64,000 nt of DNA from NCBI RefSeq assembly GCF_009687865.1, contig NZ_BLAE01000038.1:42231-106230 (forward strand), written 5' to 3'. Both the position numbers and the translations under genes were made by a program. Below the pieces are notes generated by a model. That model made no database searches and was not told the origin of the DNA. It worked only from the letters and a program-made list of their open reading frames with translations. Source of the stretch: Acrocarpospora macrocephala. GTDB taxonomy: Bacteria > Actinomycetota > Actinomycetes > Streptosporangiales > Streptosporangiaceae. Numbering within the stretch: position 1 is the first letter of the stretch; each line of letters opens with the position of its first letter. Of this stretch, positions 1 through 11,300 are shown piece after piece.

Positions 1-167
1 AAGGCGATCACGAGACCGGACGGCGCGTGCAGCGTTGCCCAGTCGTCGTCGAGCGACCACCGCCGATCCGGCTGGTTGACGGCCCCGCCGAGCAGCGACT
101 GATAGAACGTGGCGAGTTCCATCGGATCGGGGCAGTCCAGGACGACACATTCCAGCTCAGCGATCAC
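1..167 (-). CDS. VOC (glyoxalase/bleomycin-resistance-like) family protein, N-terminal part
   Basis: The gene runs off the left edge; only its first 55 codons are present. The start is a GTG at 167, with an AGGA-type ribosome site about 9 bases upstream. The translation begins VIAELECVVLDCPDPMELA and continues with FYQSLLGG and WATLHAPSG. This matches the first beta-alpha-beta unit of VOC proteins, where the strand 'x-x-V-V-L-D-C-x-D' is followed by a helix with 'FY...LLG'. Small VOC proteins in actinomycetes are mostly uncharacterised metal-dependent or metal-free binders, so no substrate can be given. The start and frame are well supported; the function is only at family level. Confidence 0.7.
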   Translation of the reverse strand, partial: MIAELECVVLDCPDPMELATFYQSLLGGAVNQPDRRWSLDDDWATLHAPSGLVIA

Positions 168-310
168 GGCCAGATCCTAGAACGCGACGGAGCCCGGTGG
201 GGCGTTCGAGTGGTTCTCACACCTTGGCCTGATCTTGGGGGTGCGTAGACCGATGTTGCGGAACAACGGCGTCAGCGGCGGTCGCCGCGCCTTTGTCGCT
301 GGAGGAAGTC

Positions 311-775
311 ATGACCTCGTCGGTACGGCCGCCCTTCACCCGGGAGAGCGCGATCGAGAAGGTGCGCCTGGCTGAGGACGCCTGGAACACCCGAGACCCC
401 GGGAAGGTGGCGCTCGGCTATACCGTCGACAGCCGGTGGCGCAACCGCGCCGAGTTCCTCAACGGCCGCGAGGAGATCATCGCGTTCTTGACTCGCAAAT
501 GGAACAGGGAGCTGGACTACCGGCTCATCAAGGAGCTGTGGGCCTTCACCGGCAACCGCATCGCGGTCCGTTTCGCGTACGAAAGCCATGACGACTCCGG
601 CCAGTGGTATCGCTCGTACGGCAACGAGAACTGGGAGTTCGACGACGAGGGCCTGATGGCGCACCGCTACGCCTGCATCAACGACCTCCCGATCGACGAA
701 GCCGATCGCAAGTATCGCTGGGCCATTGGCCGCCGCCCCGATGACCACCCCGGTCTGACCGACTTGGGTCTGTGA
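311..775 (+). CDS. NTF2-like / DUF1348 family protein
   Basis: A 154-residue protein. I chose ATG 311 because GGAGGA lies just upstream at 301-306; the reading frame itself opens earlier, at a TTG. The sequence has the features of the DUF1348 branch of the SnoaL/NTF2 fold: an N-terminal helix with '[10 protein letters not shown]', then '[16 protein letters not shown]', '[20 protein letters not shown]' and '[16 protein letters not shown]'. Members are small soluble proteins of unknown biochemical role, often annotated as nuclear transport factor 2-like. It ends two bases before the stop of the convergent gene at 777. Family assignment is confident; no reaction can be claimed. Confidence 0.85.
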   Translation: MTSSVRPPFTRESAIEKVRLAEDAWNTRDPGKVALGYTVDSRWRNRAEFLNGREEIIAFLTRKWNRELDYRLIKELWAFTGNRIAVRFAYESHDDSGQWYRSYGNENWEFDDEGLMAHRYACINDLPIDEADRKYRWAIGRRPDDHPGLTDLGL

Positions 776-776
776 C

Positions 777-1376
777 CTATCGGTAGGCGTCCGCCGTGGA
801 CGGCCAGGATGAGAAGAAGGGCATCTGGAAGTAGAGCTCCTCGAAGGAACCGGTCCGCTGCTGGGTCAGCACCTTGTTCTCGGCGATCGGAAGCTTGACC
901 GCTCCATACAGGCCGCTCCACTGGTTCCTCAGCGCCCAGCGACCATCCCGATACGGGGTGGACCATTGCTGGCTCCGGGTGCCATCGCACGGGCGAAGGG
1001 CCAGATCGGTGCCGATGACGGCGGAGATGCCGTCAATGATGTCCAAACAGCCCCCGTCACGGTTCTCCAGGTAGTACGCCCCTGGACGCTGCGGCACCGG
1101 AGCGAAGAACCAGAGGCCGTGCAGATTGAACGCATTGTTCGCCGACGGCATCTTCCAGAGCTTCAATCGGATCGCGTCCGGACTGACCTTGGTGGTGACC
1201 GTGAACCGATCCCCCTTGATTATGTATCTGTACGGCGACATCGGCGGAAGCAGCACGGACGCGATGCGATCCTGGTTGCCGGATGCCGCGGTCGCCGTGG
1301 CGGGCGTGCTACTGATGGCGGAGAGAATGGCGGCGAGGCCGAGCGCCGCCAGCGTGGCGGACATGCCGATGCGCAT
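777..1376 (-). CDS. secreted ricin-type beta-trefoil lectin-like protein
   Basis: 199 residues. The N-terminus is a classical Sec signal peptide: two Arg residues near the start, a hydrophobic stretch of about 18 residues, then an Ala-Thr-rich cleavage region around residue 30. The mature part contains 'YLENRDGGCLDIIDG', 'LALRPCDGTRSQQWSTP' and 'WALRN', which fit one or two degenerate repeats of a ricin B-type (QxW) trefoil. The cysteines in 'GCLD' and 'RPCDG' probably form the usual repeat disulphide. There is no catalytic domain, so it is likely an exported carbohydrate-binding or wall-associated protein. It is much shorter than a full three-lobed trefoil enzyme. It converges with the NTF2-like gene and is probably monocistronic. 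Confidence 0.7.
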   Translation of the reverse strand: MRIGMSATLAALGLAAILSAISSTPATATAASGNQDRIASVLLPPMSPYRYIIKGDRFTVTTKVSPDAIRLKLWKMPSANNAFNLHGLWFFAPVPQRPGAYYLENRDGGCLDIIDGISAVIGTDLALRPCDGTRSQQWSTPYRDGRWALRNQWSGLYGAVKLPIAENKVLTQQRTGSFEELYFQMPFFSSWPSTADAYR

Positions 1377-1509
1377 GGGGTGCCCCCGGTGTGATCTTCG
1401 GCGGGTCCTTCCTGCCGTGCCCGTAGTGAAGCCGGGGCGTCACCGCGCATCCATGCCAAATTACCGGTGCGGATTTCTGCTCACAGCCGGATAACGGCGA
1501 GCAACCCTG

Positions 1510-2343
1510 TTATCGCGTCGCCCATCGGTGGGGGATCGGGTCGTTCTCGCCGGTGTGGTGGCGGCCGATCGGGATGATCAGAGGGGTGCCGCTGACCGGG
1601 TCTGTGGTGATCTGGCAGCGTAAGTCGAAGACCTCTTCGACCGTTTCCGGGGTGATGACGTCGGTGGGGGTGCCTTCGGCGATGATTCGGCCGGACTTCA
1701 TGGCGATCACGTGGTCGGCGTAGCGGCAGGCCTGGTTGAGGTCGTGCAGGACCATGACGATGGTGCGGTTCTCGCGGCGGTTCAGGTCGGTGATCAGGTC
1801 CAGGACGTCTACTTGGTGGGCCATGTCCAGGAATGTGGTGGGTTCGTCGAGGAGGAGGACGGGAGTGCCCTGGGCGACGGCCATCGCGATCCAGGCGCGC
1901 TGGCGCTGGCCGCCGGAGAGCTCGTCGACCGCGCGGTCGGCCAGGTCGGCGATGCCGGTGGCGTCCAGCGCGTCCTGGACGGCCTGCTGGTCGGCTTTCG
2001 ACCACTGCCGCCACCAGGTCTGGTGGGGCGACCGGCCACGGGTGACGAGGTCGATGACCGTGATGCCCTCGGGGGCGACCGGAGCCTGGGGGAGGATGCC
2101 GAGGCGCTGGGCGAGTTCCCTGGTGGGGATGGAGTGGAGGGCTCGGCCGTCCAGCCGTACCGTGCCTTGGCGGGGGGAGAGGAGGCGGGCGAGGGCGCGC
2201 AGGAGGGTGGACTTGCCGCAGGCGTTCGCGCCGACGATGGCGGTGATTCGGCCCGGGGGGACGGCGACGTCGAGATCCTGGATGACCGGGCGGTCGTCGT
2301 AGGCCAGGTGGAGGGCGGAGGCCCGCAGGTCAGGGTCGTACAT
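1510..2343 (-). CDS. ferric-siderophore ABC importer, ATP-binding protein (FecE/FepC type)
   Basis: 277 residues, the usual size of a single-domain siderophore/cobalamin import ATPase. Walker A is GANACGKST at residues 38-46, the signature is LSGGQRQR near 142, and Walker B is VLLLDEPTTFLD near 162. The phrase 'TTFLDMAHQVDVLDLI' is characteristic of the FecE/FepC subfamily. It is the last gene of a minus-strand operon with two FecCD-type permeases, five bases after the stop of the previous gene. It should power uptake of a ferric siderophore at the cytoplasmic face of the membrane. Iron control is inferred from the iron boxes at the head of the operon (4665-4730). The cognate binding protein is probably the lipoprotein at 28.1-29.2 kb. 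Confidence 0.92.
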   Translation of the reverse strand: MYDPDLRASALHLAYDDRPVIQDLDVAVPPGRITAIVGANACGKSTLLRALARLLSPRQGTVRLDGRALHSIPTRELAQRLGILPQAPVAPEGITVIDLVTRGRSPHQTWWRQWSKADQQAVQDALDATGIADLADRAVDELSGGQRQRAWIAMAVAQGTPVLLLDEPTTFLDMAHQVDVLDLITDLNRRENRTIVMVLHDLNQACRYADHVIAMKSGRIIAEGTPTDVITPETVEEVFDLRCQITTDPVSGTPLIIPIGRHHTGENDPIPHRWATR

Positions 2344-2348
2344 GCCGT

Positions 2349-3611
2349 TCAGCCTCCTGATCCCGCGCGGTTGGCGCGGATGAGCAACCAGAGCAGAACC
2401 GGCGCGCCTAGCACGCCGGTGACGATTCCGACCGGCAGTTCCGCCTCGGGGATCAACCGGGCGGCCACCACGTCTGAGACCAGCACGACCAGGGCGCCGG
2501 TCAGGCCGGAGGCCAGGGTGGGCGGCCAGGCGGTGCCGGCCAGGCGTTGCGCGATCTGCGGGGCGGACAGCGCGACGAACGCGATCGGGCCGCCCGCCGC
2601 CGTGCCGAAGGCGATCAGGCCGACACCGGTCAGCATGATCGCGAACCGGGTCAGCTGAACGGGCGTGCCGAGCCCGGCGGCGACGTCGTCACCGAGCTGG
2701 AGCGTACGCAACAGGCGGCCGAGCAGCAGCGCGGCCGGTATCAGGACCACGCAGGCCAGCGCGAGCGGGAGCACCTGGTCCCAGTCGCGCCCGTTGAGGT
2801 TGCCGACCAGCCAGCCGACCGCCGCCTGCGCCTGGAACTGGCCGCCGCGGGCGATCAGGTAGTCGGTGGCGCTGGTGCACATCCAGGACACGCCTATCCC
2901 GACCAGGATGATCCGGTAGCCGGTGGTGCCGCGTTTCCAGGCCAGGAGGTACACGATCAGGGCCGTGGCGAGCGCTCCGGCCAGGCCGATGGTCTGGGTG
3001 GCGAGGCCGCCGGTCCAGCCGAGCATGATGCTGGCGACCACCGCCGTGCCGGAACCCTGGATGAGGCCGATGACGTCCGGGCTGGCCATCGGGTTGCGGG
3101 CCATGGTCTGGAACAGCGCGCCGGAGATGCCGAACGCGAGCCCGACCAGCAGCCCGGCGGCGGCGCGGGGGAGCCGGAGTTCGCGGACGACGACGATGTT
3201 GCCCGGGTCGCCGTAACCGGCGAGCGCCTGGACGACTTCGGGGAGCGTGATCGGGTAGTCGCCGACCGACAGAAGCCAGCAGAACGCCGCGAAGGTTCCG
3301 GCGGTGAGCGTCAGGCAGACCGCGACCAGGCGGGGGCGCACCATGCCGGAGACCGGCGGCACCACCAGCCGGAAATGGCCGCGACCCCCGAAGCGCTGGG
3401 CTCCAGGTAGCCGAGACCCTGGAGTTAGGGGTCCGGAGCGCTTGGCTCCGGTGGGTTGGGATCCTCGCGGCTTGGACCCGGAAGGGTGGGGTCCGGCGGC
3501 CTGGGGTCCCGAGGTTTGGTGTTCGGACTGGGAGCCTGATGGCTGGGGCCCGGAGCCTGCGGATCCGGAAGGCTGGCGTCCGGGGGGATCGGTGGATGGG
3601 GGGTGGATCAT
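2349..3611 (-). CDS. ferric-siderophore ABC importer, FecCD-family permease with long N-terminal extension
   Basis: 420 residues, against the usual 330-350. From about residue 89 (MVRPRLVAVCLTL) the protein is an ordinary FecCD permease with about nine membrane helices and the family motif 'FGISGALFQTMARNPMASPDVIG'. The first 85 or so residues are a Pro/Ser/Gly-rich degenerate repeat ('PQPSG', 'PHPSG', 'KPRGSQPTG'), encoded at about 3350-3600. No normal permease needs this, and it would lie in the cytoplasm. The ATG at 3611 comes two bases after the stop of the upstream permease, so coupling favours the long form. An internal start near residue 89 would give a normal-length protein. It forms the import channel together with the permease at 3614-4654. 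Confidence 0.88.
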   Translation of the reverse strand: MIHPPSTDPPGRQPSGSAGSGPQPSGSQSEHQTSGPQAAGPHPSGSKPRGSQPTGAKRSGPLTPGSRLPGAQRFGGRGHFRLVVPPVSGMVRPRLVAVCLTLTAGTFAAFCWLLSVGDYPITLPEVVQALAGYGDPGNIVVVRELRLPRAAAGLLVGLAFGISGALFQTMARNPMASPDVIGLIQGSGTAVVASIMLGWTGGLATQTIGLAGALATALIVYLLAWKRGTTGYRIILVGIGVSWMCTSATDYLIARGGQFQAQAAVGWLVGNLNGRDWDQVLPLALACVVLIPAALLLGRLLRTLQLGDDVAAGLGTPVQLTRFAIMLTGVGLIAFGTAAGGPIAFVALSAPQIAQRLAGTAWPPTLASGLTGALVVLVSDVVAARLIPEAELPVGIVTGVLGAPVLLWLLIRANRAGSGG

Positions 3612-3613
3612 GG

Positions 3614-4654
3614 TTAGATCTCCGCGAGGCGGCGTCGGCGGACCAGGGCGATGAAGAACGGGCCGCCGATGAAGGCGATCAGGATCCCGGCTTGGACTTC
3701 GGCGGGTCTGGCCAGCATCCGGCCGAGGATGTCAGCGGTCAGGAGCAGGCAGGGGGCGAGCGCCGCCGACAAGGGGAGCAGCCAGCGATGGTCGGGGCCG
3801 AGCCCGGCCTGCTGCGCCAGGACCCGGGCGACGTGCGGCACCACTAGACCGATGAACACCACCGGCCCGATGACCGCGACCGCGGCCCCGGTGAGCAGCA
3901 TGATGGCGATCACGCCCTGAACCCGGATCAAGCCGACCTTCCGCCCCAGCGAGGCGGCCACGTCGTCTCCCAGCGCCAGGCTGTTGAGCGCGGGCGCGCA
4001 GGCCAGCGCGAGAACGGTGCCCGCGATGACGAACGGGAGGATCTGCGCGACCACATCGCCGGTCTGCCCGGCCAGCGAACCAGCCGACCAGAACCGGTAG
4101 CGGTTGAGCGCCTCCGGGTCGACCAGCACGATCGCGTGCGTGATCGAGAACAGCAGCGAGGTGACCGCGATCCCCGCGAGCGCGAGCTTCACCGGAGTCA
4201 GTCCCGAGCGGCCCAACCCGGCGAGCAAGTAAACGACGACGCTGGCGATCAACGCCCCGGCGAGGGCGAACCAGATGAAACCGAGCAGCGAGCCGATCCC
4301 CAGCAAGGCGACCGAGCCCACGATCGCGAACGACGCGCCCGCGGTCACGCCCAGCAGGCCTGGGTCGGCCAGCGGGTTTCTGGTGAGGGCCTGCATGAGC
4401 GCGCCCGACAGGCCGAGCGCCACCCCGGCGGTGAGGCCGAGCAGCGTCCGCGGCACCCGTACCGACCAGATGACGTTCTCGACGGTCCGATCGGCCGGCG
4501 TGCCGAACAAGGCCTGAACCACCTGGTCAATGGGGACGTTGAGGGCCCCGAGCGCGAGTGAGAGCACGCACAGCACGACCAGCGACGCGCCCAGGCCCAC
4601 GACTAACAGGGCCGGGCCGAGCCCTTTGTACCGAGTCAACCGAGCCGTCTCCAT
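3614..4654 (-). CDS. ferric-siderophore ABC importer, FecCD-family permease
   Basis: 346 residues, normal for the family. It has about nine hydrophobic segments and the conserved stretch '[25 protein letters not shown]', which contains the FecCD cytoplasmic loop that contacts the ATPase. It is the first gene of the three-gene importer operon. Its ATG at 4654 lies only 11 bases from an iron box (4665-4683), so repression by an iron-dependent DtxR-family regulator when iron is plentiful is the obvious expectation. It pairs with the second permease at 2349-3611 to form the heterodimeric channel. The operon diverges from the NRPS, tying uptake to synthesis of the same metallophore. Confidence 0.93.
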   Translation of the reverse strand: METARLTRYKGLGPALLVVGLGASLVVLCVLSLALGALNVPIDQVVQALFGTPADRTVENVIWSVRVPRTLLGLTAGVALGLSGALMQALTRNPLADPGLLGVTAGASFAIVGSVALLGIGSLLGFIWFALAGALIASVVVYLLAGLGRSGLTPVKLALAGIAVTSLLFSITHAIVLVDPEALNRYRFWSAGSLAGQTGDVVAQILPFVIAGTVLALACAPALNSLALGDDVAASLGRKVGLIRVQGVIAIMLLTGAAVAVIGPVVFIGLVVPHVARVLAQQAGLGPDHRWLLPLSAALAPCLLLTADILGRMLARPAEVQAGILIAFIGGPFFIALVRRRRLAEI

Positions 4655-4664
4655 GTTCGTGAGT

Positions 4665-4683
4665 TTAGGTTAGGCACGCCTAA
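4665..4683. promoter_or_regulatory. iron box (IdeR/DmdR/DtxR-type operator), importer side
   Basis: TTAGGTTAGGCACGCCTAA matches the IdeR/DmdR1 consensus TTAGGTTAGGCTAACCTAA at 16 of 19 positions. It sits 11 bases before the first permease ATG, in the divergent gap with the NRPS. The match is seen; regulation by an iron-dependent repressor is inferred from that family. Confidence 0.88.
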
Positions 4684-4711
4684 TTTCTATGCTTGCGGAC
4701 TTCCCATCCAC

Positions 4712-4730
4712 TTAGGTAATGCTTACCTTA
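4712..4730. promoter_or_regulatory. iron box (IdeR/DmdR/DtxR-type operator), NRPS side
   Basis: TTAGGTAATGCTTACCTTA is a near-palindrome matching the same consensus at 15 of 19 positions. It ends 65 bases before the NRPS GTG start, so it is well placed to control the NRPS-MbtH transcript. Two boxes 47 bases apart in one divergent gap suggest independent control of both transcription units. Confidence 0.85.
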
Positions 4731-4795
4731 GTACGCGGCATGGATCCTGGCCCGATTGGGGCCTGTTCACTACAGTCTGGGAGGCTCGGTCTTCG

Positions 4796-7700
4796 GTGTC
4801 CGGTATTGACGAATCGATGGAGTCCTGGCGTCGGCAGCTCATCCGCCCCTCGAATCGGGACGAAGCGCTCGCAGCGTACGCGGCCCTGCTGCATCGATAC
4901 GGCGGAGGCACCGACCTCACGATCGACCAGGGCGGCACGCCCCTGCACCTGCGCGTCACCCCGGAAACGACCTTCGCCGACTTGCTCGCCCAGGTCGCCA
5001 CCGCCGACCTGGGAGACGCCGGACTTGTCATGAAGGCGGGCGAGGGCGGGGTTCGAGGGCTCGGGGTGCTGGATCTCCCGCTGGAGGTCGAATCCGGCCA
5101 GGTCCAGGTGAAGGGCCGGCCTGGCCTGCTGGAGGCATCCGCCGTCGATCACATGCTCGGGCACTACGCCCGGCTGCTGGCCGACGGGCAGGATCGACCG
5201 GAGTCGCCGATCGGGGAGCTGGAGCTGCTGAGCCTCGAAGAGCGGCGCCGGATCCTGCTCGACTGGAACGCCACCGGACATTCGGTGCCGCCGCTCACCT
5301 GGCCGGACATGTTCGCCACCCAGGTGCGGCAGCGGCCGGACGAGATCGCGCTGGTCTTTGAGGAGACCAGGCTCACCTACGCGGAGCTGGACGAGCGGGC
5401 CAACCGGCTCGCGCATGCGCTGATCGCGCGCGGGGCGGGACCGGAGCGGGTCGTCGCGCTCGCCGTGCCCCGGTCGGCCGAGCTGATCGTGGCCGAGGTG
5501 GCCGTGCTGAAGTCCGGGGCCGCGTACCTGCCGCTGGACACCGACTACCCGGCGGACCGGATCGCCTACATGCTCGGCGACGCCACGCCGACCTGCCTGG
5601 TCACGACCGCGGACATGGTGGGCGAGCTTCCCTGCGCGGACGGGCTGCCCGTCCTGGTGCTCGACGCGCCGGAGTCGCTGCGCGAGCTGGCGGACCGCCC
5701 GTCCCACGATCCCGCCGAGGCCGACCGCGGCCCGTTGCGTGCCGGCAACGCCGCCTACGTCATCTACACCTCCGGCTCCACCGGCCGCCCCAAGGGCGTC
5801 GTGCTCTCCCACGCCGGGGTCGCCAAACTCGTCGCCACCCAGAGCGAAAGGTTCGGCATCGGCCCGCACAGCAGGGTGCTGCAGTTCGCCTCGCCCGGTT
5901 TCGACGTCGCCTTCTGGGACCTCTGCCTGGGCCTGCTCTCCGGCGGACGCCTCGTGGTCGTCCCCTCCGAACGCCGTGTCCCGGGCGCCCCGCTCGCCGA
6001 CTACGCGAACGCCAACGGCATCACATTCATGATCCTCCCCCCGGCCCTGCTCGACGCCATGCCCGACGGCGTACGCCTGCCGCCGGCGGCCACCCTGCTC
6101 GCCGGAACCGAACGCGTCTCGCCCGAACTCGTCGCCCGGTACGCCCGCGGCCGCATGATGTTCAACGCCTATGGCCCGACCGAGGCCACCACCAACTCCA
6201 CCCTCGGCCTCTGCGATCCCGACATCGCTCCCGGATCGATCGTGCCCATCGGCATCCCCGACCCGGGCACCCGGGCGTACGTGCTGGACGCGCGGCTCAA
6301 GCCGGTTCCCGCCGGAGTCACCGGAGAGCTCTACCTGGGCGGCGCGGGCCTGGCTCGTGGCTATCTCGGGCGGCCCGGCCTCACCGCGGAACGTTTTGTC
6401 GCCGACCCCTTCGGCGAGCCGGGGGAGCGCCTCTACCGGACCGGGGACCTGGTCCGCTGGCGGCAGGACGGGCGGCTGGAGTTCCTCGGCCGGGCCGACT
6501 CCCAGGTGAAGATCCGCGGTTTCCGCATCGAGCCCGGCGAGATCGAATCCGTCCTGCGCGCCCACCCGGCCGTCGACCAGGCCGCCGTCGTGGTCCGCGA
6601 GGACCGCCCCGGCGACCGCCGCCTCGCCGCGTACGTCGTGCCCGCCCTGCACGCCGGCGACGCGAGCGACCAAGTCGGCGCCTGGAAGGACCTGCACGAA
6701 CTCCTCTACCAGGCGGCCGGAACCGAGAGCTTCCAGGAGAACTTCGCCGGCTGGAACAGCATGTACGACGGGCTGCCCATCCCCGTCGAGGAGATGCGCG
6801 AATGGCGTGACGCCACCGTCGCCCGCATCACCGAGCTCCGCCCCCGCCGCGTCCTGGAGATCGGCGTCGGCAGCGGCCTCCTGCTGTCCCGCATCGCCCC
6901 GGCGTGCGACTCCTACTGGGGCACCGACCTCTCCGCCGAAGCCGTCAACACCCTGCGCGCCCAACTGCCCTCTGACCTGGCCGACAGGGTCGAACTCCGG
7001 GCCCAGCCCGCACACGACGTGACCGGGCTCCCCACGGGTTCCTTCGACACGATCGTGATCAACTCGGTCGCGCAGTATTTCCCCAGCGCCGACTACCTGA
7101 CCGACGTCATCCGCCAGGCGGCCACCCTGCTGACCCCCGGCGGAGCCCTGTTCATCGGCGACATCCGCAACCTCCGCCTGCTCCGCTGCCTCCGCGCCGC
7201 CGTCGAATCCCGCCGCGCCGGATCCCCCGCCGACAAGCAGGCCCTCCGCTCTGCCATCGACCGTTCGGTGGCCTGGGAAGGCGAACTCCTCCTCGACCCC
7301 GACTACTTCGCCACCCTCCCCGGCTTCACCGCCGACATCCAGATCAAACGCGGCAGCCACCACAACGAACTCACCCGCTACCGCTACGACGTGGTCCTCC
7401 ACGCCGCCCCCTCCGGGCTCACCCCCAGCGCGCAGGCCGGACCATCCGGCTACGCCATCTCTGGCTACGCCTCCGAAATCACCTGGACCACCCTGGGCGG
7501 CCTCTCCGCCCTCGAACCCCGCCTCACGACCGACCCTTCCTACTCCCTGCGGATCACCGGCATCCCCAACGTCCGGCTGACCGACGACCTGGCGGCTCTC
7601 GCCTCCATCCAGGACGACAGCCGATCGGCGACGGCCATACCCGGCGCGGACCCCGAAGCCCTGCACACCCTCGCCGACCGGCTCGGCTATCGGCTGATCC

Positions 7701-8330
7701 TCACCTGGACCGGCCACGCCGACGACGGCAGCCTCGACGCGGTCTTCACCAAGAAGCCCTCTCAGGATTTGAAGGTGCCCCTTCAGGATTCGGAGGAACC
7801 CGCTCAGAGTTCGGAGGAAGCCGCTCAGGGTCCGAAGGCGCCCGCTCAGGATTCGGCGGCCGGGTTTGCTCCCTATCGGCTGAATGGTGCCGTGCGGCTG
7901 GCCAACGCTCCCGCGCCGTTCCGTGATGTCTCCGCCTTGATGCGGGCACTGCGGGCACACGCTGCGGAATGGCTGCCGGACTATATGGTTCCTGCGGCGT
8001 TCGTTCCGATCGATCGCATTCCGGTCACGTCGAGCGGCAAGATCGACGCGTCGTCGCTTCCGGTTCCCGACTATGGGGCGCTGAGTTCCGGTCGTGCCGC
8101 GCGTGATCCGCGTGAGGAACTGCTCTGCCGGTTGTACGCGCAGGTGCTCGGCGTGGACGCGGCCACGATCGACGACGACTTCTTCGCCCTTGGCGGGGAC
8201 AGCATCACCGCCATCCGGCTGCTGGTCGGGGCTCGCGAGGCCGGGCTTCGGCTGACCTCCCGGGACGTGTTCCGGCACCGAACGGTGGCCGCGCTGGCCT
8301 CGGTCGCGGTGGACCGGATCGATGTCGAAG
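4796..8330 (+). other. NRPS module 1: C remnant - A1(MT) - T1
   Basis: Residues 1-165 resemble only the C-terminal lobe of a condensation domain and lack any HHxxxDG motif, so this is a loading module. A1 has the [11 protein letters not shown] loop near residue 323 and [15 protein letters not shown] near 570. A methyltransferase domain (LEIGVGSG near 690, ending [11 protein letters not shown] near 865) sits between motifs A8 and A10, as in N-methylating NRPS modules. The pocket reads D-V-W-I-L-A-A-T-N-K, which I cannot assign. T1 has LGGDS with Ser1136. Five 21-base repeats lie between the MT and A10. Confidence 0.85.
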
Positions 8331-11300
8331 AGGCCGTCGAGCCACTGGTGGAGCTGCCGGACGAGGAACTCGCGCGCATACAGGGCGATCATCCGGTGAC
8401 GGTGGAGGAGCTTCTGCCGCTGAGTCCCCTCCAGGAGGGCTTCTTCTTCCACTCGCTGGTCGACGGGGCGGACGCGGACGCCTACGTCGTGCAACAGGTC
8501 ATCGAGCTGGCTGGCGCGGTGGACGGGCCGACGCTGCGGCGCGCCGCCCAGAGACTGCTGGAACGGCATGCTCCGCTGCGTGCGTGTTTCCGGCTGCGCC
8601 CCGATGGGCTGCCGGTGCAGATCATCGCCGCTGGACTGGAACTTCCCTGGCGTGAAGTCTCGGAAGCTCCGGTGGAGGCGGTGGTGGCGGAGGAGCGGGC
8701 GGCGCCTTTCGATCTCGGTCGCCCGCCACTCGTCCGATTCGCGCTGGTGCGGGTCGGCCCCGGCCGGAGCCGACTCGTGCTGACCTTCCACCACATCGTC
8801 GCGGACGGCTGGTCGTTGCCGGTCCTGCACCGGGAACTGATGGCGCTCTACGGGACCTCCGCGGAGTTGCCCGAGGTCACGCCCTACAAGGCCTATCTGC
8901 GGCGGCTGGGGGAGCGGGACAAGGATGCCGCCCGGGAGGTCTGGAAGGGTGCCCTCGCCGGGATCGATGAGCCGACGCGTCTGGTCACGAGTCCGATCGT
9001 CGCTGGAGCCCCGGTGCCCGGTCAGGTACATGTGGAGCTGGGCGAGGACGTCACCGCCCGCCTTACGGGCCAGGCGAGGGAACACGGGGTCACGCTCGGC
9101 ACCGTGGTCCAGGCGGCCTGGGGGTTGCTGGTCGGCCGGTCGGCGGGACGGGAGGACGTGGTGTTCGGCACCACGGTCTCCGGGCGCGACGCCGAAGTCG
9201 AAGGCGTCGAATCCATGGTCGGCCTGTTCATCAACACGCTGCCCACGCGTTTCCGCTGGCGTCCCGCCTCGACCTTGGGCGAACTGCTCGAACACCTCCA
9301 GGAGGAGCAGGCCGCCCTGCTCGACCACCAGCACCTCGGCCTCGCCGAACTCCACCGGCTCGCCGGGCACACCGGCGGCGGCGACCTGTTCGACAGCCTC
9401 GTGGTCTTCGAGAACTATCCGGCCGAAGCCGACCTCACCGACCCGTCGGGAACCGTCCGGATCACCGGCCACGCCTTCCACGACACCGTGCACTATCCGC
9501 TGGCTCTCATCGTGAAGCCGGGCCGCCGCCTCGACCTGGTCCTCAAGTACCACGCCCAGCGACTCGCTCCCGCCACGGTCCACGGCATCGCCGACCGCCT
9601 GGTACGCATCCTCCGCGCACTCGCCACAGATCCGGCCCAAACGGTGGCCACCCTCGACCTGCTCTCCACCGACGAACTGGCCACCGCACATCCGGCCGGA
9701 ACGCGCGTGGACATTCCCGAAACCACGCTGGCAGCCGCGTTCGAATCCCAGGCGGCCAGAACCCCCCACGCCACCGCCGTGATCTACGAAGGCGAGCACC
9801 TCACCTACGCCGACCTCGACACCCGCGCCGAGACCCTCGCCGACCACTTGCGACGCACCGGGACCCGCCCCGAACAAGTCGTCGCGGTAGCCGTCCCCAG
9901 ATCTGTGGACCTGATGATCGCCCTCCTCGCGGTCCTGAAATCCGGCGCGGCCTACCTTCCCCTCGACCTCGACTACCCCGCCGACCGGGTCGCCTACATG
10001 CTCACCGACTCCGGCGCCCACACCATCTTGACGACTTCGGCCGCGATCCCCCGCCTCCCCGCGACCACCGGCCTCACCCGCCTGGTCATCGACACCCCCG
10101 ACCTCCTCGAATCCGTCACCCCAGAAGTCCCCGACTGCCGCGGCCAGATCAGCGCCGAGACTGACGGCGGGACCGCCGAAGCGGAAGCCGCAGATTCGAA
10201 AACTCGCGTATTCGAGGCCGAGGTGGCTAAGCCGGACCATCCCGCCTATCTGATCTACACCTCGGGATCGACTGGGCGGCCGAAGGGCGTTGTCGTCACG
10301 CATCGGGCGATCGTCAATCGGCTGGCGTGGATGCAGAACGAGTATCAGCTCGCCGCCGACGATCGCGTTCTTCAGAAGACTCCGGCCGGGTTCGACGTGA
10401 GCGTCTGGGAGTTCTTCTGGGCGTTGTGCGAAGGCGCGGCCGTGGTGTTCGCCAAGCCGGGCGGGCATCAGGATCCCGCATACCTCGCCGGGCTCATCCG
10501 CGAGCAGAACGTCACCACGATGCACTTCGTGCCGTCGATGCTGGAGGCGTTCCTGGCGGCCGAAGAGATCACCGCCGATCCCAGCTGGGCCACGAGCCTC
10601 CGCCGCGTGTTCAGCAGCGGTGAGGCGCTGCTCGACTCCGCCGCCACGCGCTGGCTGACGCTCACGGGCACCCCCCTGCACAACCTGTATGGCCCGACCG
10701 AAGCAGCCGTGGACGTGACCTATCACCCATGCGAGGCATCGACGGACCCGCAAGGCGCGGTGGTCCCGATCGGGCGTGCGGTGGTCCCGATCGGGCGCCC
10801 GGTCTGGAACACCGGGCTTCGGGTCCTGGATCTGTGCTTGCGTCCTGTCCCCGCCGGAGTTCCGGGCGAGCTCTACCTCAGCGGCGTACAGCTCGCTCGT
10901 GGCTACCACGCTCGCCCGGGCCTGACGGCGGAACGTTTCGTCGCCGACCCCTACGGCGAACCGGGCAGCCGCATGTACCGGACCGGCGACCTGGTCAACC
11001 GCCGGGATGACGGCACCATCGACTACCTGGGACGCACCGACCGGCAGATCAAGCTGCGCGGGAACCGGATCGAACTCGGCGAGATCGAAGCCGCCCTGGT
11101 CCGGTTGCCCGAGGTCGCTCGCGCCGCAGTGACCGTGCACGGTTCGTCCCTCGTCGCCTACTTGGTTCCGGCCGCTGGTGAATACCTGCTTCCGGCCACC
11201 GGCGAACAACCGGATGAGGCCGCCCTGCGGGAGGCCCTGGAAGCCGCGCTGCCCCCCGCCATGGTCCCCACCGCGTATGTGTGGCTCGACGACCTGCCGC

